A stretch of DNA of 64,000 nucleotides from Buddleja alternifolia (taxonomy: Eukaryota; Streptophyta; Magnoliopsida; Lamiales; Scrophulariaceae). Below, piece by piece: positions 23,456 to 35,837 of this stretch. The notes beneath the pieces were generated by a model that saw only the letters and a program-made list of their open reading frames with translations, did no database searches and was not told the origin of the DNA. The stretch is from NCBI GenBank assembly GCA_019426215.1, contig CM033408.1, positions 20,714,375 to 20,778,374 of the forward strand. Direction: 5' to 3'. Within the stretch, counting starts at the first letter, position 1. Every line of letters starts with the position of its first letter. The position numbers were made by a program, and so were the translations under genes.

Positions 23456-26400
23456 TCACTCAGATCTCACCTGTCAACCAAGACCATTTATAAAATAGGA
23501 TATTAGAGAAAAAAACATTAATAAAAGTCATAACATACTGTAAAAGTGAGTGAGGCTACAGTAACAAACACATACAGAGGGAGAAAGCGATACAGATCGG
23601 CTCCTGCTGTAACTTCGTCCTGGACTAACACTTACACGTCTGCGCCGAGGGGGCTGTGTTCAGTTGAAAGAATTTGGTGTAAGTAACTAACATTTGTGAT
23701 CGTAAAAGAAATAACAAAATTGCACTTACAGATGATGATGATGGAGTCCTTGATCTTGCCCTAGACCTGCAAAATTTGCATAAAATAACCAAATCAAAAT
23801 CTGCTTTTTTTTTTTTTTTTTCAATCTCATTGATCTGAGCGAGTTAACGATGCTACCATACTAATAACAAAAAAAAAAAAAAAAAGAAAGAATAATTACA
23901 GGAGCAAATCCTGTATACAAGATAATATAGCATTAGATCCATATTTTCGGATGTAACCACTTCGATTATCGGTAACTGATCATCCTACCCCATACAATCT
24001 AATCAACGAGACAAAAAGAAAAAAAATACTAATATATAGCCAAGCACAAACTATTGATAAATTGGAAACTGAAACAATTCTTCCCATAGTCACCACCGAT
24101 ACACGTACGAAGCCTTTGACTGATACTTCTACATCGAGAGAGAAACTATATTAGGGTAATTACACTGATCTTCCCTATTACATGGCTAATTACATGGACC
24201 TTCCCTCTTACTTATGAAATAACATTGCCCATTCTAATTGCACCCTTGTAACTGGGAGAGTTGGGTCAAACTTGATGGATTATGGAAAAGAAAATTCGAT
24301 TGGATTGTTGGGATGATTTCATCAACTCTTTTTCCAAAAAGAACAGGGATGAAGCAAGCAGTTCCACAGGGTTAGGTAACAAAAGAGGCCCATGGTGAAC
24401 GGAGATAAGTAGCAAAGAGGTAGAACTAATTCAGAAGTAAAATGGAAGAACTTATAATTAGCCATCATAACATTGAGCATAATTAACCTATTTTATTGAT
24501 ATCTTAAAGTAGTGACATGTGATATTAGGAGTCACAATGCAGAAGATCCACTATATATTTTCTCCACCAATTTTTCTTAAAACTTGTTATTAATGGATAT
24601 CGGCCACATATAGAATACTAAAGTGACATTTACCATCTGGGTTTAGCGCCTGCAACTTAACAGTATTCTGCCACAACGATTTGAGTCGCATGAATTTTGA
24701 GCACCACATATCATCAAGTGCCTAACATGCAATCCCCAGATCGCCATGCAGATCCGAATCTAGAAAAAGAAAAAAGAAAAAAGAAAAGGGAAATCTTCAT
24801 AATTGTGGCATCATACCTTAAATCTGGCAAGTCCTTTTCAAAGGCATCCTCCTCCATGTAAAACAAAATTATTGCACAGACAGTATACGGAATAGAAGTA
24901 GACACTTCAATCTCCAACTAAAATAGAAATCAATACAGGAAAACCACATTTTTCCGCAGATAACATCACTCACACAATAATTCAAAGTTGCCTATTCACT
25001 AAAATAACCCCTATAAAGATTCTTCAGTTTCCTTTTTATTTTATTTTAGTATTAGTAGTAAGAAAAAACTTTGGGGTGGGGGGACGATGGAGTTCCAAAA
25101 GAAAAATTGACCACATTAATAGACAGCCCGCTGGGAAAATAAAGAAGAGGGCTAATTATACACAAGGCCTCTCATTTATTGCGTAATTACCAAGAAAAAC
25201 CCTCACTTAATGGAAATTACATGAACTCCCCCTCATGTTAACGTATTCTTACAATTACACCCCCCCTGTATTTAAAAATTCTTACAACTTTTACCCCTTT
25301 AAACCTTACAAATAGACCCCTTGAAGGGTGGGGGGTTTGGTAATTTCCAACAAGGGAGGGGGAATTTTGGCAATTACACAATAAGTGAGGGGTCTATGCA
25401 TAATTTTCTCTCAAGAAAAAGAGCTCCAGTAAAACATATTAGTTGTAATTCTTTAAAAATCTTTCAAGGGAAAACTTCAGGAAAGTGACCAATGAATAAG
25501 GAGATAAGCATAGTGCGTGGAACTCAGTATTGAAAAAGTGGCTTCAACCTAAATAAAGTCTCCACATTTCCAGGAAGTAAAAAAGAAGACAGAAGTAGCA
25601 GTAGCATGCTTTGTAATAATGTTTGATATCTTCTTCTCTTCGTGCAGATGATCAAGAAAGTGTTTGTTTCCAGGAAATGTTTCTTCTCCGCTGATAAAGT
25701 TCTTAATTGATGAGAAGATAGGTGATGGAGTTATGTGACTGCTTAGGGCTTGAGATTTAGAGAGTTCATACAAAATACACACTTCACAATCTACCCCAAG
25801 TAGGATGGCATCTACTTCGTTGATCTCATCTTTATGAGATCTAAAAGAGTTGTGCATCCACAATGGGCAGCGGTTGGTTATGCTTTACTAACGTTCACTT
25901 GTCTTGTTTAAGGTATCTGTACTCTCTGTGGCCCCCACTACAAGAAAAGATATATCACTGAATGTTCTGTGCGCAGTCTTATCATCTTCATACATTATAT
26001 TTTAGCAACTTATAAATGCAGTAGTTACTAACAAATGAAGAAAATATCATTATTGAACTTCTCTCTCTCCAATTACTGCGGTATATCTCAGATCTTTCTT
26101 GTTTGCAGCTGTTTCTACACTTGAAAAATTAATTTATGAAATTGAAATGGTTGAGCTCAGTACTCTGTTTTCTCTCATCAACATTGTGTCTAGTTCGATT
26201 TCACATCAATTATGTTAAAAACAAGTTGTATACTTTTAACAGATAAGTTTAACATTTCCCATTTACCTTTTTTTTGATATAAAAAATTAGTCTTTGCTAC
26301 AAAAAGATAATGCAATCACACGACAACAATGGAAAGGCGAATTCCTGCATTAACACAATATTGGAACTAAAAGACAGCAGGGGGCACAGGAAAAATACAC

Positions 26401-29400
26401 ATGTGATGTAGACATGCGCCTTGCATTAAACCAAATTCTACTAACCAAATCATGTCGTCATCAAAATACATATGTAACAAAGGCATGCTTCGAAGAACAA
26501 ATTGCTGGAAACTAAATCAAGTAAAACGGTAAAAGTGACATCACACTAGCCAGATGGATGAAATCATACCTCGAGACAGCCCGAGGAGGTGACCCAGATA
26601 TCGACGATGTAACAGACTCTGATCGAGATCTGTATGAATCACGATAATATTTGCCTCTGGGTGAAACGCTACAAAATACATTCAGATGTGAGTTTGGAAA
26701 ATGTAAAGAAGAAAACGATAGATACAGTAATATGACCAGACTATACCTTCTACTCCTGTCCCTGTAGCCAGAGCTACGACTGGGACTTCTTCTCGAATAA
26801 GGACTCCTACTAGGGCTCCTGGAACAACTGCGTCTCCTATCATACTCCTCCACCTACAGATTACAGATGCACAGGTCAACTGTGAATTCCATGAAGGCAT
26901 TGAGTCCCAAATTCACATTTCATAGTAACATACCCTTATGTAACCTCGAGAAAATTGATTTCTGAAGAGGGAGTCATCCAGCTTTCGTATCTACACATTG
27001 AAACGGGATATAATTCAGAAAAAGACCATGTAATTAAAAGGAGAAGCAACAAAAATGATGGAAACAGCTAGGCTCCGTATGGTTATGTTTTGAGTTAAAT
27101 TCTGAGTTCCTTTTGGAAAATGTGTATTATAGAAATTCGTGTGAAAATATTGACTTTTATTGTTTGTCTGGATGTGTTTTTAGAAAATAGTTGGAAGTCG
27201 TGTTTGATGTGACATAAAGTTGAATTTTATTTGGATTTGATATATGAAGTGATTGAATTAATTATGAATGTGTGTATATATATATATATGAATGATTTGA
27301 TATAAAGTATGTGTGTGTGTGTATATATATATATTTAGTTATTATAAAATATGATAAAGTAAGAAAGATAATTAGTTGAAAAGTGGGATGGTGTAATTAA
27401 TGATGAAAGATTGTGAATTGATTGAAATGGTGAAATGATTGATTGTTGTATAGGGGAATGTGTAGTAGGATTTAAAATTTGAGTATTTTCTGTAGAATTT
27501 ACCTAGAAGTGTGCATTTTCATTTTCTGGTGATCCAGAAAATGAAAATGCAATCTTGAAAACATAACCATACACAGCCCTAGTTAGCCACAGAAGTCAGT
27601 TAAGTAAATTAACTCACGGCATATTTCATGTCATCGTAGTTTGTATAGTCAACAACTCCATGTGTGCCTGTAACAAAAAATATTCCCAACATCATCACAG
27701 CCGTCAATAGTATCTAAAAGCAGGCATACTAGCTGTAATATATTAGTTCAAAATTAATAGAAGCACGTATGAATTGAATACTACATAGTCCAAAAGAAAT
27801 AAGATCTAGAGATAACAGCCTATTCAACTTCCAAGATATCTATAGACAAACCATACACATCAAAAATAACAATCTTACTTTCTTTTTAAGTTCACCAGTA
27901 AAGACAGCAGATAGCATAGTGGTATTGAACCACTCTATGAAGTACAAATAATTGTATGGAAAAATTGAAAACAACAAACATGAATCCTATTTTCTCCCAA
28001 AAGATTTAATTTAATAATCTCGTACAGCCAATGTTTAAGCAGATGCAACCTAACACCTTGAACCACGTTCAAGATCCATGGTAACAAAACGCATGAGAAG
28101 GAAACAAGGTCAAACGATGATGTCAACAATAAAATGTTATAAATTCTTGGGAGAAGGTTAGATAATCACATCCGTCTACTCCATAACTTAGATACTCGAG
28201 GATATTCACAATCCACTTTATTGACTGATTCCTTTAGGATGTATACATTTTCTTGAAGCTGTATCAAGCATATTTACGAGTCGTCCTCACAAGGCCCAAT
28301 ACTCAAAGACGAGCATAGCAGACGGATAAAAATCAAGGGGCTGGCAGGTTCAGGAGTCAAACGGACGAGTACGGAATAGTGCATGCATCTTGGAACCAAG
28401 CGCAATTGCTTAACTTTCGTACAGCATCAGAAAACAACTTTTACTAAGCTCGACTCGGGAGGCAGGCTAGCACAGGAAACAAGATTTCAAAACACTACAT
28501 TTGCATGTCTTATGCCAGCTCTACCAAAAGATTATTGTGCCAACAACAGTAGTGAAGAATTTTCAATGTATAATCTTCTTACCATCACGGTCACGGTAAA
28601 CTTCAGAGAAACAGACATCCCCAGCTCGACGCATGTGATCCTGTAACCAGAAACGAAACAAATAGCATTAATACAATAGCCAACAAACATACTGTTCGAA
28701 GGAGAAAATGCAAAAACATCTTCTCCATTCCATCCTTTACCTCCCTATCTCACAGAAAGACTAATAATGCAAAAGCAAATCAGTACCTTCAAGTCTTGCC
28801 ATGAAGCAGAAGAAGGAAGTCCAGTCACCAACACTGGAAATAAGAAATGACAACATGTCATCAAGAATACATGGAATAGACCCCAACATGGTAATGATAT
28901 AATATAAGATTCATGCAAACAGCTCTTACCTCTGTAGTCAGAACGCCTTGGAGCTCCTCCGCGACTAATTCCACTGCTGTAACTACTGTAACGATCATAT
29001 GACGAGGATCCTCTCCCTCCATGTGCAAGTTCAACCTATAATAAGACAATGCCATATATGTTAAGATGCCAGAAATAAGTTACTGTAAAACAAAACTAAT
29101 GCAGTACATAACTGACCCGTAATCGGTAACCATCAAACTTACAACCATCTCGGCCACGGATGGCATCTTCCGCATCACGAGAATCTTCAAACTGAATCAT
29201 AAGAGCTTTTAAGAAACTTCATTGCAGTTGAAGCACAAACACAACAATCACAAAAATACAGTATGTTGAATATCACAAGGGATTATTTTCAGCAAAATCT
29301 GCCTAACCCCTTTGAACTTTTTGTTCCATCAAATGCAGCAATATTTAACTCAAATCAAATTATAGATCACTAACTCAAGGTCAAAAGTTGCTCACCTCAA

Positions 29401-30104
29401 CAAAAGCATAACCAGGCGGTCTTGGAGGGATTTTCAGATCAATCTCAACAATAGGCCCATACTGCCATGAAAGAACCAAGAAGGGAAGATATTAACAGTC
29501 AGAGAATACTGGATAACTCCAACTCAAAAACATCAAACAGGCAAAGACAAAATCATTAACATGATGGTCTAAAATCAGAAAAAGGTCTAGCGACAATAAA
29601 CTACAATTAACATACATCCAATTATGCCTAGTCCAACTATGGCCCATTCCAAAAGGAATATAAAGCTTTTCTGTGGTGCTTAAAAGTCATGAAGCACATA
29701 AAAACTGTTGCAAAATAAATCTTTATGATAGTTCTCCACTTGTTTTCTACAACAAATGCATTTATAAGTAGAAAGCACAGTTTGATGGAAACTTCAAAAT
29801 CAGCCCAAAAATTGTCCATACTAAAAGAGTAAGACTGTCCGATGCCAAAACTCCGATGCTTTCTGTTCATAAATCAGAAACTTTATGACACAGTAAGAGA
29901 GTAAATGATTCCACAACATGGAAACATCAACACACAAATCAGAAACTTTATGACATAAAGAGGCGATACCTAACTGATTATTGGGGAAAAAAAAAGATTT
30001 CGGAAAATGAAATAAAAGACCTTGTAAAACAAATCTTCAACTTCACTCTCACGAATATCCCCAGGAAGATTACCCACGTAAATAGTTCTGCTTGAGCGGC
30101 CCAT
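23456..30104 (-). CDS. SR34: SR splicing factor, SF2/ASF-like (SR34/SR30 type)
   Basis: Thirteen coding exons, read on the - strand: 30104-30021, 29461-29396, 29191-29117, 29035-28930, 28833-28787, 28640-28583, 27667-27618, 26990-26934, 26853-26747, 26668-26570, 23766-23730, 23653-23576 and 23470-23456. All have GT-AG introns and they sum to 879 bases (292 residues plus stop). RRM1 has RNP2 IYVGNLPG and RNP1 GYAFVEF. A Gly/Ser/Tyr linker leads to the pseudo-RRM with the diagnostic SWQDLKD heptad. An RS domain with many SR/RS and SP dipeptides begins near residue 195. These are the marks of plant SRSF1 homologues, which bind exonic enhancers and recruit U1 and U2AF in the nucleus. Length is in the family range (about 270-300). 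The 2.8-kb intron 10, before the last RS exons, is far longer than the others; in this family a long intron at this place is known for alternative splicing. The choice among SR34, SR34a and SR30 is not certain. Confidence 0.92.
24153..24255. repeat. Fragment related to the MULE terminal repeat family
   Basis: GGGTAATTACACTGATCTTC and GCTAATTACATGGACCTTCC are two iterations of the same TAATTACA..ACC/TTCC unit that forms the ends at 10981 and 25149. No opposite end is visible, so it is probably a relic. It lies in intron 10 of the SR gene. Confidence 0.5.
25149..25410. mobile_element. Short MULE-type MITE in SR gene intron 10
   Basis: The left end GGGCTAATTATACACAAGGC and the right end, reverse-complemented (GAGAAAATTATGCATAGACC), pair over about 45 bases and share TTATTG.GTAATT.CC. 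This is the same family as 10981-12632 but only 262 bp long. The flanks TAAAGAAGA and TCAAGAAAA match at 7 of 9 positions, as expected for an aged 9-bp target duplication. Confidence 0.7.
27071..27578. mobile_element. PIF/Harbinger (Tourist-like) MITE in SR gene intron 7
   Basis: The terminal inverted repeats are GGCTCCGTATGGTTATGTTT and, reverse-complemented from the right end, GGCTGTGTATGGTTATGTTT. They are flanked by the 3-bp direct repeat CTA (27068-27070 and 27579-27581). The terminal GGc.cTGTaTGGTTA and 3-bp duplication fit Tourist-type elements. The inside has TA/TG microsatellites at 27270-27334. It sits between coding exons 7 and 8. Confidence 0.72.
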
Positions 30105-30841
30105 CCTCACTGAAAAGATCAAAAGACTTGCACCATCAATAATTACATAGCAATTGTCGAATTCTGAGAAGGCATAGTAAAAATTACACATTCAAGGTAC
30201 AAACAGATTTAAAATGATACCAAAGTTCACATACATTTACAGGTGGAAACAGAAAAATACTACAAGTTAAAGCTTACTATGATCCATTTAAATTCAACTT
30301 TGCTCACATTCAGTAGTACACCGAGAATTTACGCTTAAATTTCATGCAAAAATCTAAAATGATCCACTATTACATTGTTTCTCTTCTTCAGAAAAGTACA
30401 GTATAACAGGAAATAAAAAAATTCATCTTCAGCCTAAAACCAAATCATGTTCCGTTCCGATAATCCAATTTAGTATGCCTGGCAATCGCAATTCGTAAAA
30501 CACTAATACTCACTCAAAAATCACAAGAAAAATAAATACAGACGACTATCAACAAAATAAAACAGCAAATCTGAAATCCAGACCTGTATAATTATATTTA
30601 CACCGACGACAGATTGAAACGGTAATATAGAGATCCACACATGAGTAAACAGCTTCAAAACAAAAAATTTCTTCACCCAAACCTAATCATCAACACAAAT
30701 ACATAATTTACAAATAATTTAACCGACGGAAATGAACGATACTTACATCAGAAAAAGATTCAAACACAAAATTTCCTTTATCAAGAGAAGATAACAATTA
30801 AATTCAACAAATAGAGATAGAGGATGAAGAATTGGATTTAC

Positions 30842-30930
30842 CTTTCGCCGGAAACAACAATTAAAGGTATGTGGAGGTTCGAAAGTTCGAGAGTCGGGTA
30901 TACATATACATACACACACAGGTGTCTTCT
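30842..30930 (-). promoter_or_regulatory. 5' UTR exon of the SR gene
   Basis: On the - strand the leader ends TTTCCGGCGAAAG followed by the donor GTAAATCC at 30841. The acceptor TTTTCAG before the coding exon ends at 30110, leaving TGAGG before the ATG at 30104. So the gene has a 5' UTR intron of about 730 bases, as is common for SR genes. The upstream edge is set by the TATA box and is approximate. Confidence 0.7.
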
Positions 30931-30954
30931 GTTGGTCGGTTGGAGGGTTTTGGA

Positions 30955-30962
30955 TTTTTATA
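30955..30962 (-). promoter_or_regulatory. TATA box of the SR gene
   Basis: TATAAAAA on the - strand lies about 30 bases before the start of the inferred leader, in a GTATAAAAATCC context. Confidence 0.6.
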
Positions 30963-30964
30963 CT

Positions 30965-31619
30965 TACGAAAAGTCGAAAACATTAAAATTATTAATTTTA
31001 ATTTACAAAAAGAAAAAAAGGACATAAAGTGAGATTACATGTGGCGGCTCATGATTTATCTTTGCGTATCCAGATGGCGTCATCAACTGGAAGCTGTCTG
31101 ATAGCGAGCAGAAAATCAAGCTTATTTTCGTTTTGACCCTAGTAATGTTGACTTATTCCGATTTTGCACCCCAATTGTCTTCATTTTAGCACTCCATCTC
31201 TCATTTTGAAAACATCCTATGTTAGTATTAGGGTTGATTAGAGTTTTGCCGTCCTCTTTCTCATCTTATTTTCCCGTTTCAAAATGCTTTTATACTCCTG
31301 ATGTGAGTGGAAATTATTTATTAGGCTGAGTTGACAAGCCCAAGACCTAATGAGCTAAAAATACTACAAAATGATGGAATTAGTGGAGCTGGACCTCAGG
31401 CTGGACGCGGAGCTGGACCAAGGCATATAAAAGGAACAAAGACATTAAAGAGACAAGATCCAATCAAAATCCAATCAAGAGCTAATCAAAGGTAAATTAA
31501 TTAAAGACTTACCAAAACAAGGAGAGGATATCATTTGGGCTAATCCAGCAAGATTCGGCTGCACCTTGATAGGGTTGAGAATTATGTGTTTAATAATCCT
31601 TTCTTTGTATGATTTTCAT
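30965..31619. other. Upstream intergenic DNA of the SR gene
   Basis: The first few hundred bases are presumably SR promoter. From about 31300 the text (GCATATAAAAGGAAC at about 31424) looks like part of an old LTR, but I cannot assign it. No coding sequence is seen. Confidence 0.4.
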
Positions 31620-32800
31620 TGAATTAAGTATGATTTTATACCATATATGGGTGTAATCTGTCTATTTTGAGTATTCAGGTATAAATCATGACAATGGAGA
31701 AAAAAGGATGAAGAAACAGTAAAAGAAGGAAGTTTGAAGCAGAAAAGTAGAGAGTTCTATTGCTCACGAACGAACGCCAGAAGAGTCATGTAAGAACATG
31801 AGGAAGCTTTATGCTCGAACGTGGATGGGGGTTTACGCACGGACGTGGGAAGATCAACATTCAGACGTGGATGTCGGGTAGAGCAGTTTTGGAAACTTCC
31901 AACTCTAAACCTAAAAAGATTCTTCCCTACTTATATCTATAAGTACTAGATGTTCAGCAGCAGTTGAAGAGCCGACTTTTGAGAAGAAAAATAGAGATAG
32001 AATAGAGTTTTATTTTCTATACAAGTTTCAGAGTTAGATTAGTTTAGAATTGAAGATTGAAGAACATATCTGAGGAAGAGCAAGAAGAAGAAGATTCGTA
32101 CCGTCATAGGGAGTTTTTATTCTTTGCTTTTTACTTTCATGATCTTTAATTACTTTTTCCATTATGAATAGCTAAATTGTAGACTAAGGCCATGCTCAGG
32201 CCGAATTATGATGTTTGAGTTATAAAAAACTATTCTTCGTATAAACGGTTTATATTGCTTTATATTATAATCTTGTTCTTAATGCTTCATATGTTTGTCC
32301 AACATATGTATGAATTTATGCTTAGATTATCTGTTCGGGAAAAAGTGATTTAAGGTGCAAAAAAGATTAATAACATCTTCTAAGTTAGTTGTACAATTCC
32401 GGATGCTGTTAGCCGGATTTATCCGAGGAAAATTCTAGTTCTTAATGCATGCAAAAGAGATTGCTACACCCAATCTAGCTTAGGTTATCATGAGCGAGTG
32501 ATCGAATTGATGATAGTCTTAAAGAATTTTCCACCTTAGCAATATTTATCTGAAATACGAGAATATTTATATAACAAGAATTGATTAATTTGTGTCGACG
32601 CATGTGTCTTAGTTGCTTTTTATCTATTGATTTTTCGCATATCTTTACTTATTTTCTTAAATTATAAGTTGATAAATTCTTTACTTTCAATTTACAATTG
32701 CTTGATTTAATTTGCAGTTTTTGCTAAATTACAAATCTCCGTGGGTTCGACATCCCGCACTTAATTTTTCACTTTATTGCTACACCCCAATCAGTCCTCT
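31620..32800 (+). mobile_element. Ty3/gypsy LTR fragment, diverged
   Basis: It shares the order of landmarks with the gypsy LTR at 55268-56235: GACTAAGGCCATG..CAGGCC, GAGGAAA.TCTAGTT then TTAATGCATGC, GACGCATGTGTCTTAG against CGCATGCGCCTTAG, and AAATCTCCGTGGGTTCGACA before CCCGCACTT. It breaks off before a primer-binding site. It is a decayed copy of a related family; its left edge is approximate. Confidence 0.6.
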
Positions 32801-32999
32801 TGCTATTAAATACACAACTAGGTTTTCGTGCATCAGACCTACAAAGGAATGCTAAATCTATAAAGAGTAAGGTTAGAGACAAGATCCATCTAACAGAAGA
32901 AGTTTCCATAGCAAGACGCAAGAATCAAGCCCAGGATCTAACCTTAATTAAAGACGTCCTATTTAGCATTAATTACCCTGTGTAACTAAGGAAAGAAGG

Positions 33000-33400
33000 T
33001 CAAACATTTTTGAAGCTACTAAATAGAAGAAATGGAAAGATGCTAGCTTTAATCCAGCTACCAATATCAGCAAACTACCATAAATAGAAAAGGAATGTGG
33101 TAGGATCCATTCCAGCTATCATCACTAGCCTACATCATCAAGACTTGTATATATACTTCCATCAAAAATGAATAAAACAACTACAACTTTACTCCCCGTG
33201 GACATAGGCCTCATTGACCGAACCACATTAAATTCTTGTCTTTATTATGCTTTTACCTTATCGCAATTACTCTATATTTTATTTACGCTTTATACATTGA
33301 ATTTCTCATGTTATATTATAAATATTATTGGTGTGAATCGGACACACATTAACTCCTATAATGGATATTATGATGAAGGCCCAAGGGCTTCTTCATACTA
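33000..33400 (+). mobile_element. Copia-type LTR fragment
   Basis: ATGAATAAAAC followed by CCCCGTGGACATAGGCCTCA and TTGACCGAACCACATTAAAT is the characteristic R/U5 text of a common plant copia LTR group. It is followed by GGTGTGAATCGGACACACAT. No gag follows, so it is a fragment. Confidence 0.6.
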
Positions 33401-33424
33401 TGAACTCAAAAAAAAATCTAAGCA

Positions 33425-35110
33425 AAGCTTTATGATCTCGAGATTAACCTAGGAAAAGCTTATGACAGAGCAAACAGGAATTTCTTAAAATTTGCATTAT
33501 AAAAATTTAATTTCGCATAGGAATTTATCCAAAAAATAATGACTTGTGAATACTTTGTCTAATTCACTATTCTTATTAATGGTGCATGTTCCAAACAGTG
33601 GACGCCTACACAAGGCCTCCACCAAGGTGACCCATTGTCCCCATACTTGATTATGCTTGGAACTTTTTGTTCAAAAAGTTGTTCAAGACAATCAAGAGGG
33701 ACTAGTTCCCGGACTACAAATCGCCCAAAAAGGCCCCTCCATCCCTCTCCCTCGTTTCATAGATGATTGCATATTGTTTTTACTCAAACGGATCATACCT
33801 CAATAAGCTACATCTAAAATTGATTGGAATATATCGAGAATTGATGGGAAAAAAAGGTTAGTTGGCCTAAATCTAAGGTATACTTTGCTCCTAATGTCCC
33901 AGGACCACGTAAAAAAGAAACTCTTGAAATCCTTACTTTACGAGTTGGGCAACCAGTGGACAAACACTTGGGTTTACCTATCATAATTGAACGTGTGACC
34001 AAAGACACTTTCTATGAGATTATACAAAAGTAGAGAAAAGAATAACATGGTATAGTAAGTTGCTCTCGTATGCCGACAATTTAATACTTATCACTCACTT
34101 AACGCCCTCTCATATTACAAATTGAGTGTTTATAAAATGCCTATATTTGTTCTAAATAAAATTAATGTCTTATCAAAGAAGTTCTTTTGGAATGCCACCC
34201 CTTCCATTCAAATTTCTCTCACTCGATAGAAGAGGATTAGGCATTCGGGATCTAGCTATTTTAAATATGGCCCACCTTCTAATAGTTAGGTGGTGATTAT
34301 CTCACCCATATAATAATAGGGCTGTCATTCAAGCCGAGCGAGCCGAGTTTGCATAGGCTCATGCTCGGCTTGATACTAAACGAGCTTTTATGTTTAAGGC
34401 TTGGGCCCGGCTTGACGAGCTTCAAGCCGAGCCCGAGCCAGCTTGAATTTAGAATATCACTATTTTTATCCTTTTAGTGCTATTGATAAAAATAAAGAAA
34501 AAATATAACAATTTCAAAACACTTTAAAATCATCAATATCAAACTATAATCGTACTAAAAATGCTTAAACTTGATTTCATAAAGTCAAAAACACTAAATT
34601 ATTTTTCTATATTATTTCGCTACTTGAGAAATTTACAATTAAAATACGGCTGATTTATTTTCATCCAATTTGACTTCCATATTATCCTTATATCTATGCA
34701 TTTTTGTTTATAAAGTATAAGTGATATTTATATAGTATTACAGTTAGTTTATTATTTTGAATATATGCATATATATATATTATATATATATATATTATTT
34801 ATTTATACGAGTCCGAATTCAATTCAAGCCGAGCCTGCCTCTGCTCACGCTCGGTTTGAATATGAATTCAAGCCCTAAACTTCGGCTCAAGCTTGAAAAT
34901 ATTCAAGCCCAACTTTTGAGATTCGAGTCGGCTTGAGCTTATTGACAGTCCTATATAATAGTATTTGGTTTCAACTCTTGAAAGCTAGATACTTTCCGGA
35001 TATCAACTTTCTTTATTCTGTCACCAAGGCTCATCACAATGGGCTATGAAAAAATATTAATGAATAATCCCGCACATGACTCTCTCCGATATAACCTGGA
35101 AAGTGGAGAT
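33425..35110 (+). mobile_element. L1-type LINE remnant (reverse transcriptase), split by a MITE
   Basis: Translated fragments show, in order, LEINLGKAYDRANRNFL, ILINGACSKQWTPTQGLHQ, GDPLSPYL, a FIDD box in place of the usual FADD near 33757, SKVYFAPNVPG-type text, KHLGLPI, and then RRGLGIRDLAILNMAHL, WFQLLKARYFPD and DITWKVGDG. These are reverse transcriptase palm and thumb and downstream motifs of plant L1 elements. Many stops and frameshifts are present. A hAT-type element at 34317-34953 interrupts it between SHPYN and SIWFQ. Confidence 0.82.
34317..34953. mobile_element. hAT-type MITE inserted in the LINE
   Basis: Ends TAGGGCTGTCA and, reverse-complemented, TAGGACTGTCA are flanked by TATAATAA (34309-34316) and TATAATAG (34954-34961), an 8-bp target duplication with one change. 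The subterminal regions are rich in GAGCCGAG and CTCGGCTTGA words, and the interior is AT-rich with a TA run at 34770-34797. No transposase is present. Size is 637 bp. Confidence 0.85.
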
Positions 35111-35837
35111 GGGATTGACTTCTAGCTGCATAATGAGACATAGACTTGCATCATCTACATGACACATTGCTGTTAGGTAGGTGCCCTCGATGCTAATGAG
35201 AAGTTGAAACATATAGGGCATTGGCTTATATTGTACAAACTTAGAGAAAGACATTATTTATTTGTTTACGTAAATCTTAATGGCACCTATAAGTATTAAA
35301 CAAATAAGACCATAGTGATCGAGAGGGACCTTCTATTTCTTAAGGATTAAAGAGACGGACACCAGAAGGGTTAATTCCTTGATTACTTAAAATGGGTTCG
35401 CAAGTCGAAGAGTCTTAATTGGGCATTATGACTCAACTTGTATGACCCAAGCTCTGTCAAGAATTGTCAGTCGGTCACTAAGGAATAGTGGGAGCTTGTG
35501 CCATAAATATATCAATGGAATTGATATATTTAAGAACGGCTCATCGTAACTGATCACGTGGGTATTTACTGACTATCAATGACTGGGTTACTGATCATAA
35601 TAGCATGCGTGAGCCTTAGACCAGAGGGATCAAGATCAGTGTGCTTTTGACATTGGATTTGTTATTAGAGTAGTTAGGCCCAATTTACCCGTAGTGGGGC
35701 CAACCTCGAAGTGCAATCTCAATGAGCAAGTAGCAGTTGTGAGATGATGGCCAAGATGAGATTCACTGTCTCGACAGTAAATGATAATGTATCCTATGCG
35801 ATCATAGGTAAATGAAATTATAAGTCTTTGGCCAAAG
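35111..35837. other. Unassigned stretch between the LINE and the + strand copia
   Basis: No credible coding sequence. The text does not match the other elements in the window at a level I can see. It may be an unrecognised part of a retrotransposon. Confidence 0.35.

Noticed and set aside
28861..29055. Out-of-frame open reading frame over SR exon 4
   Set aside because: The true exon in another frame has matching splice sites and joins the RRM1 and pseudo-RRM coding exons.
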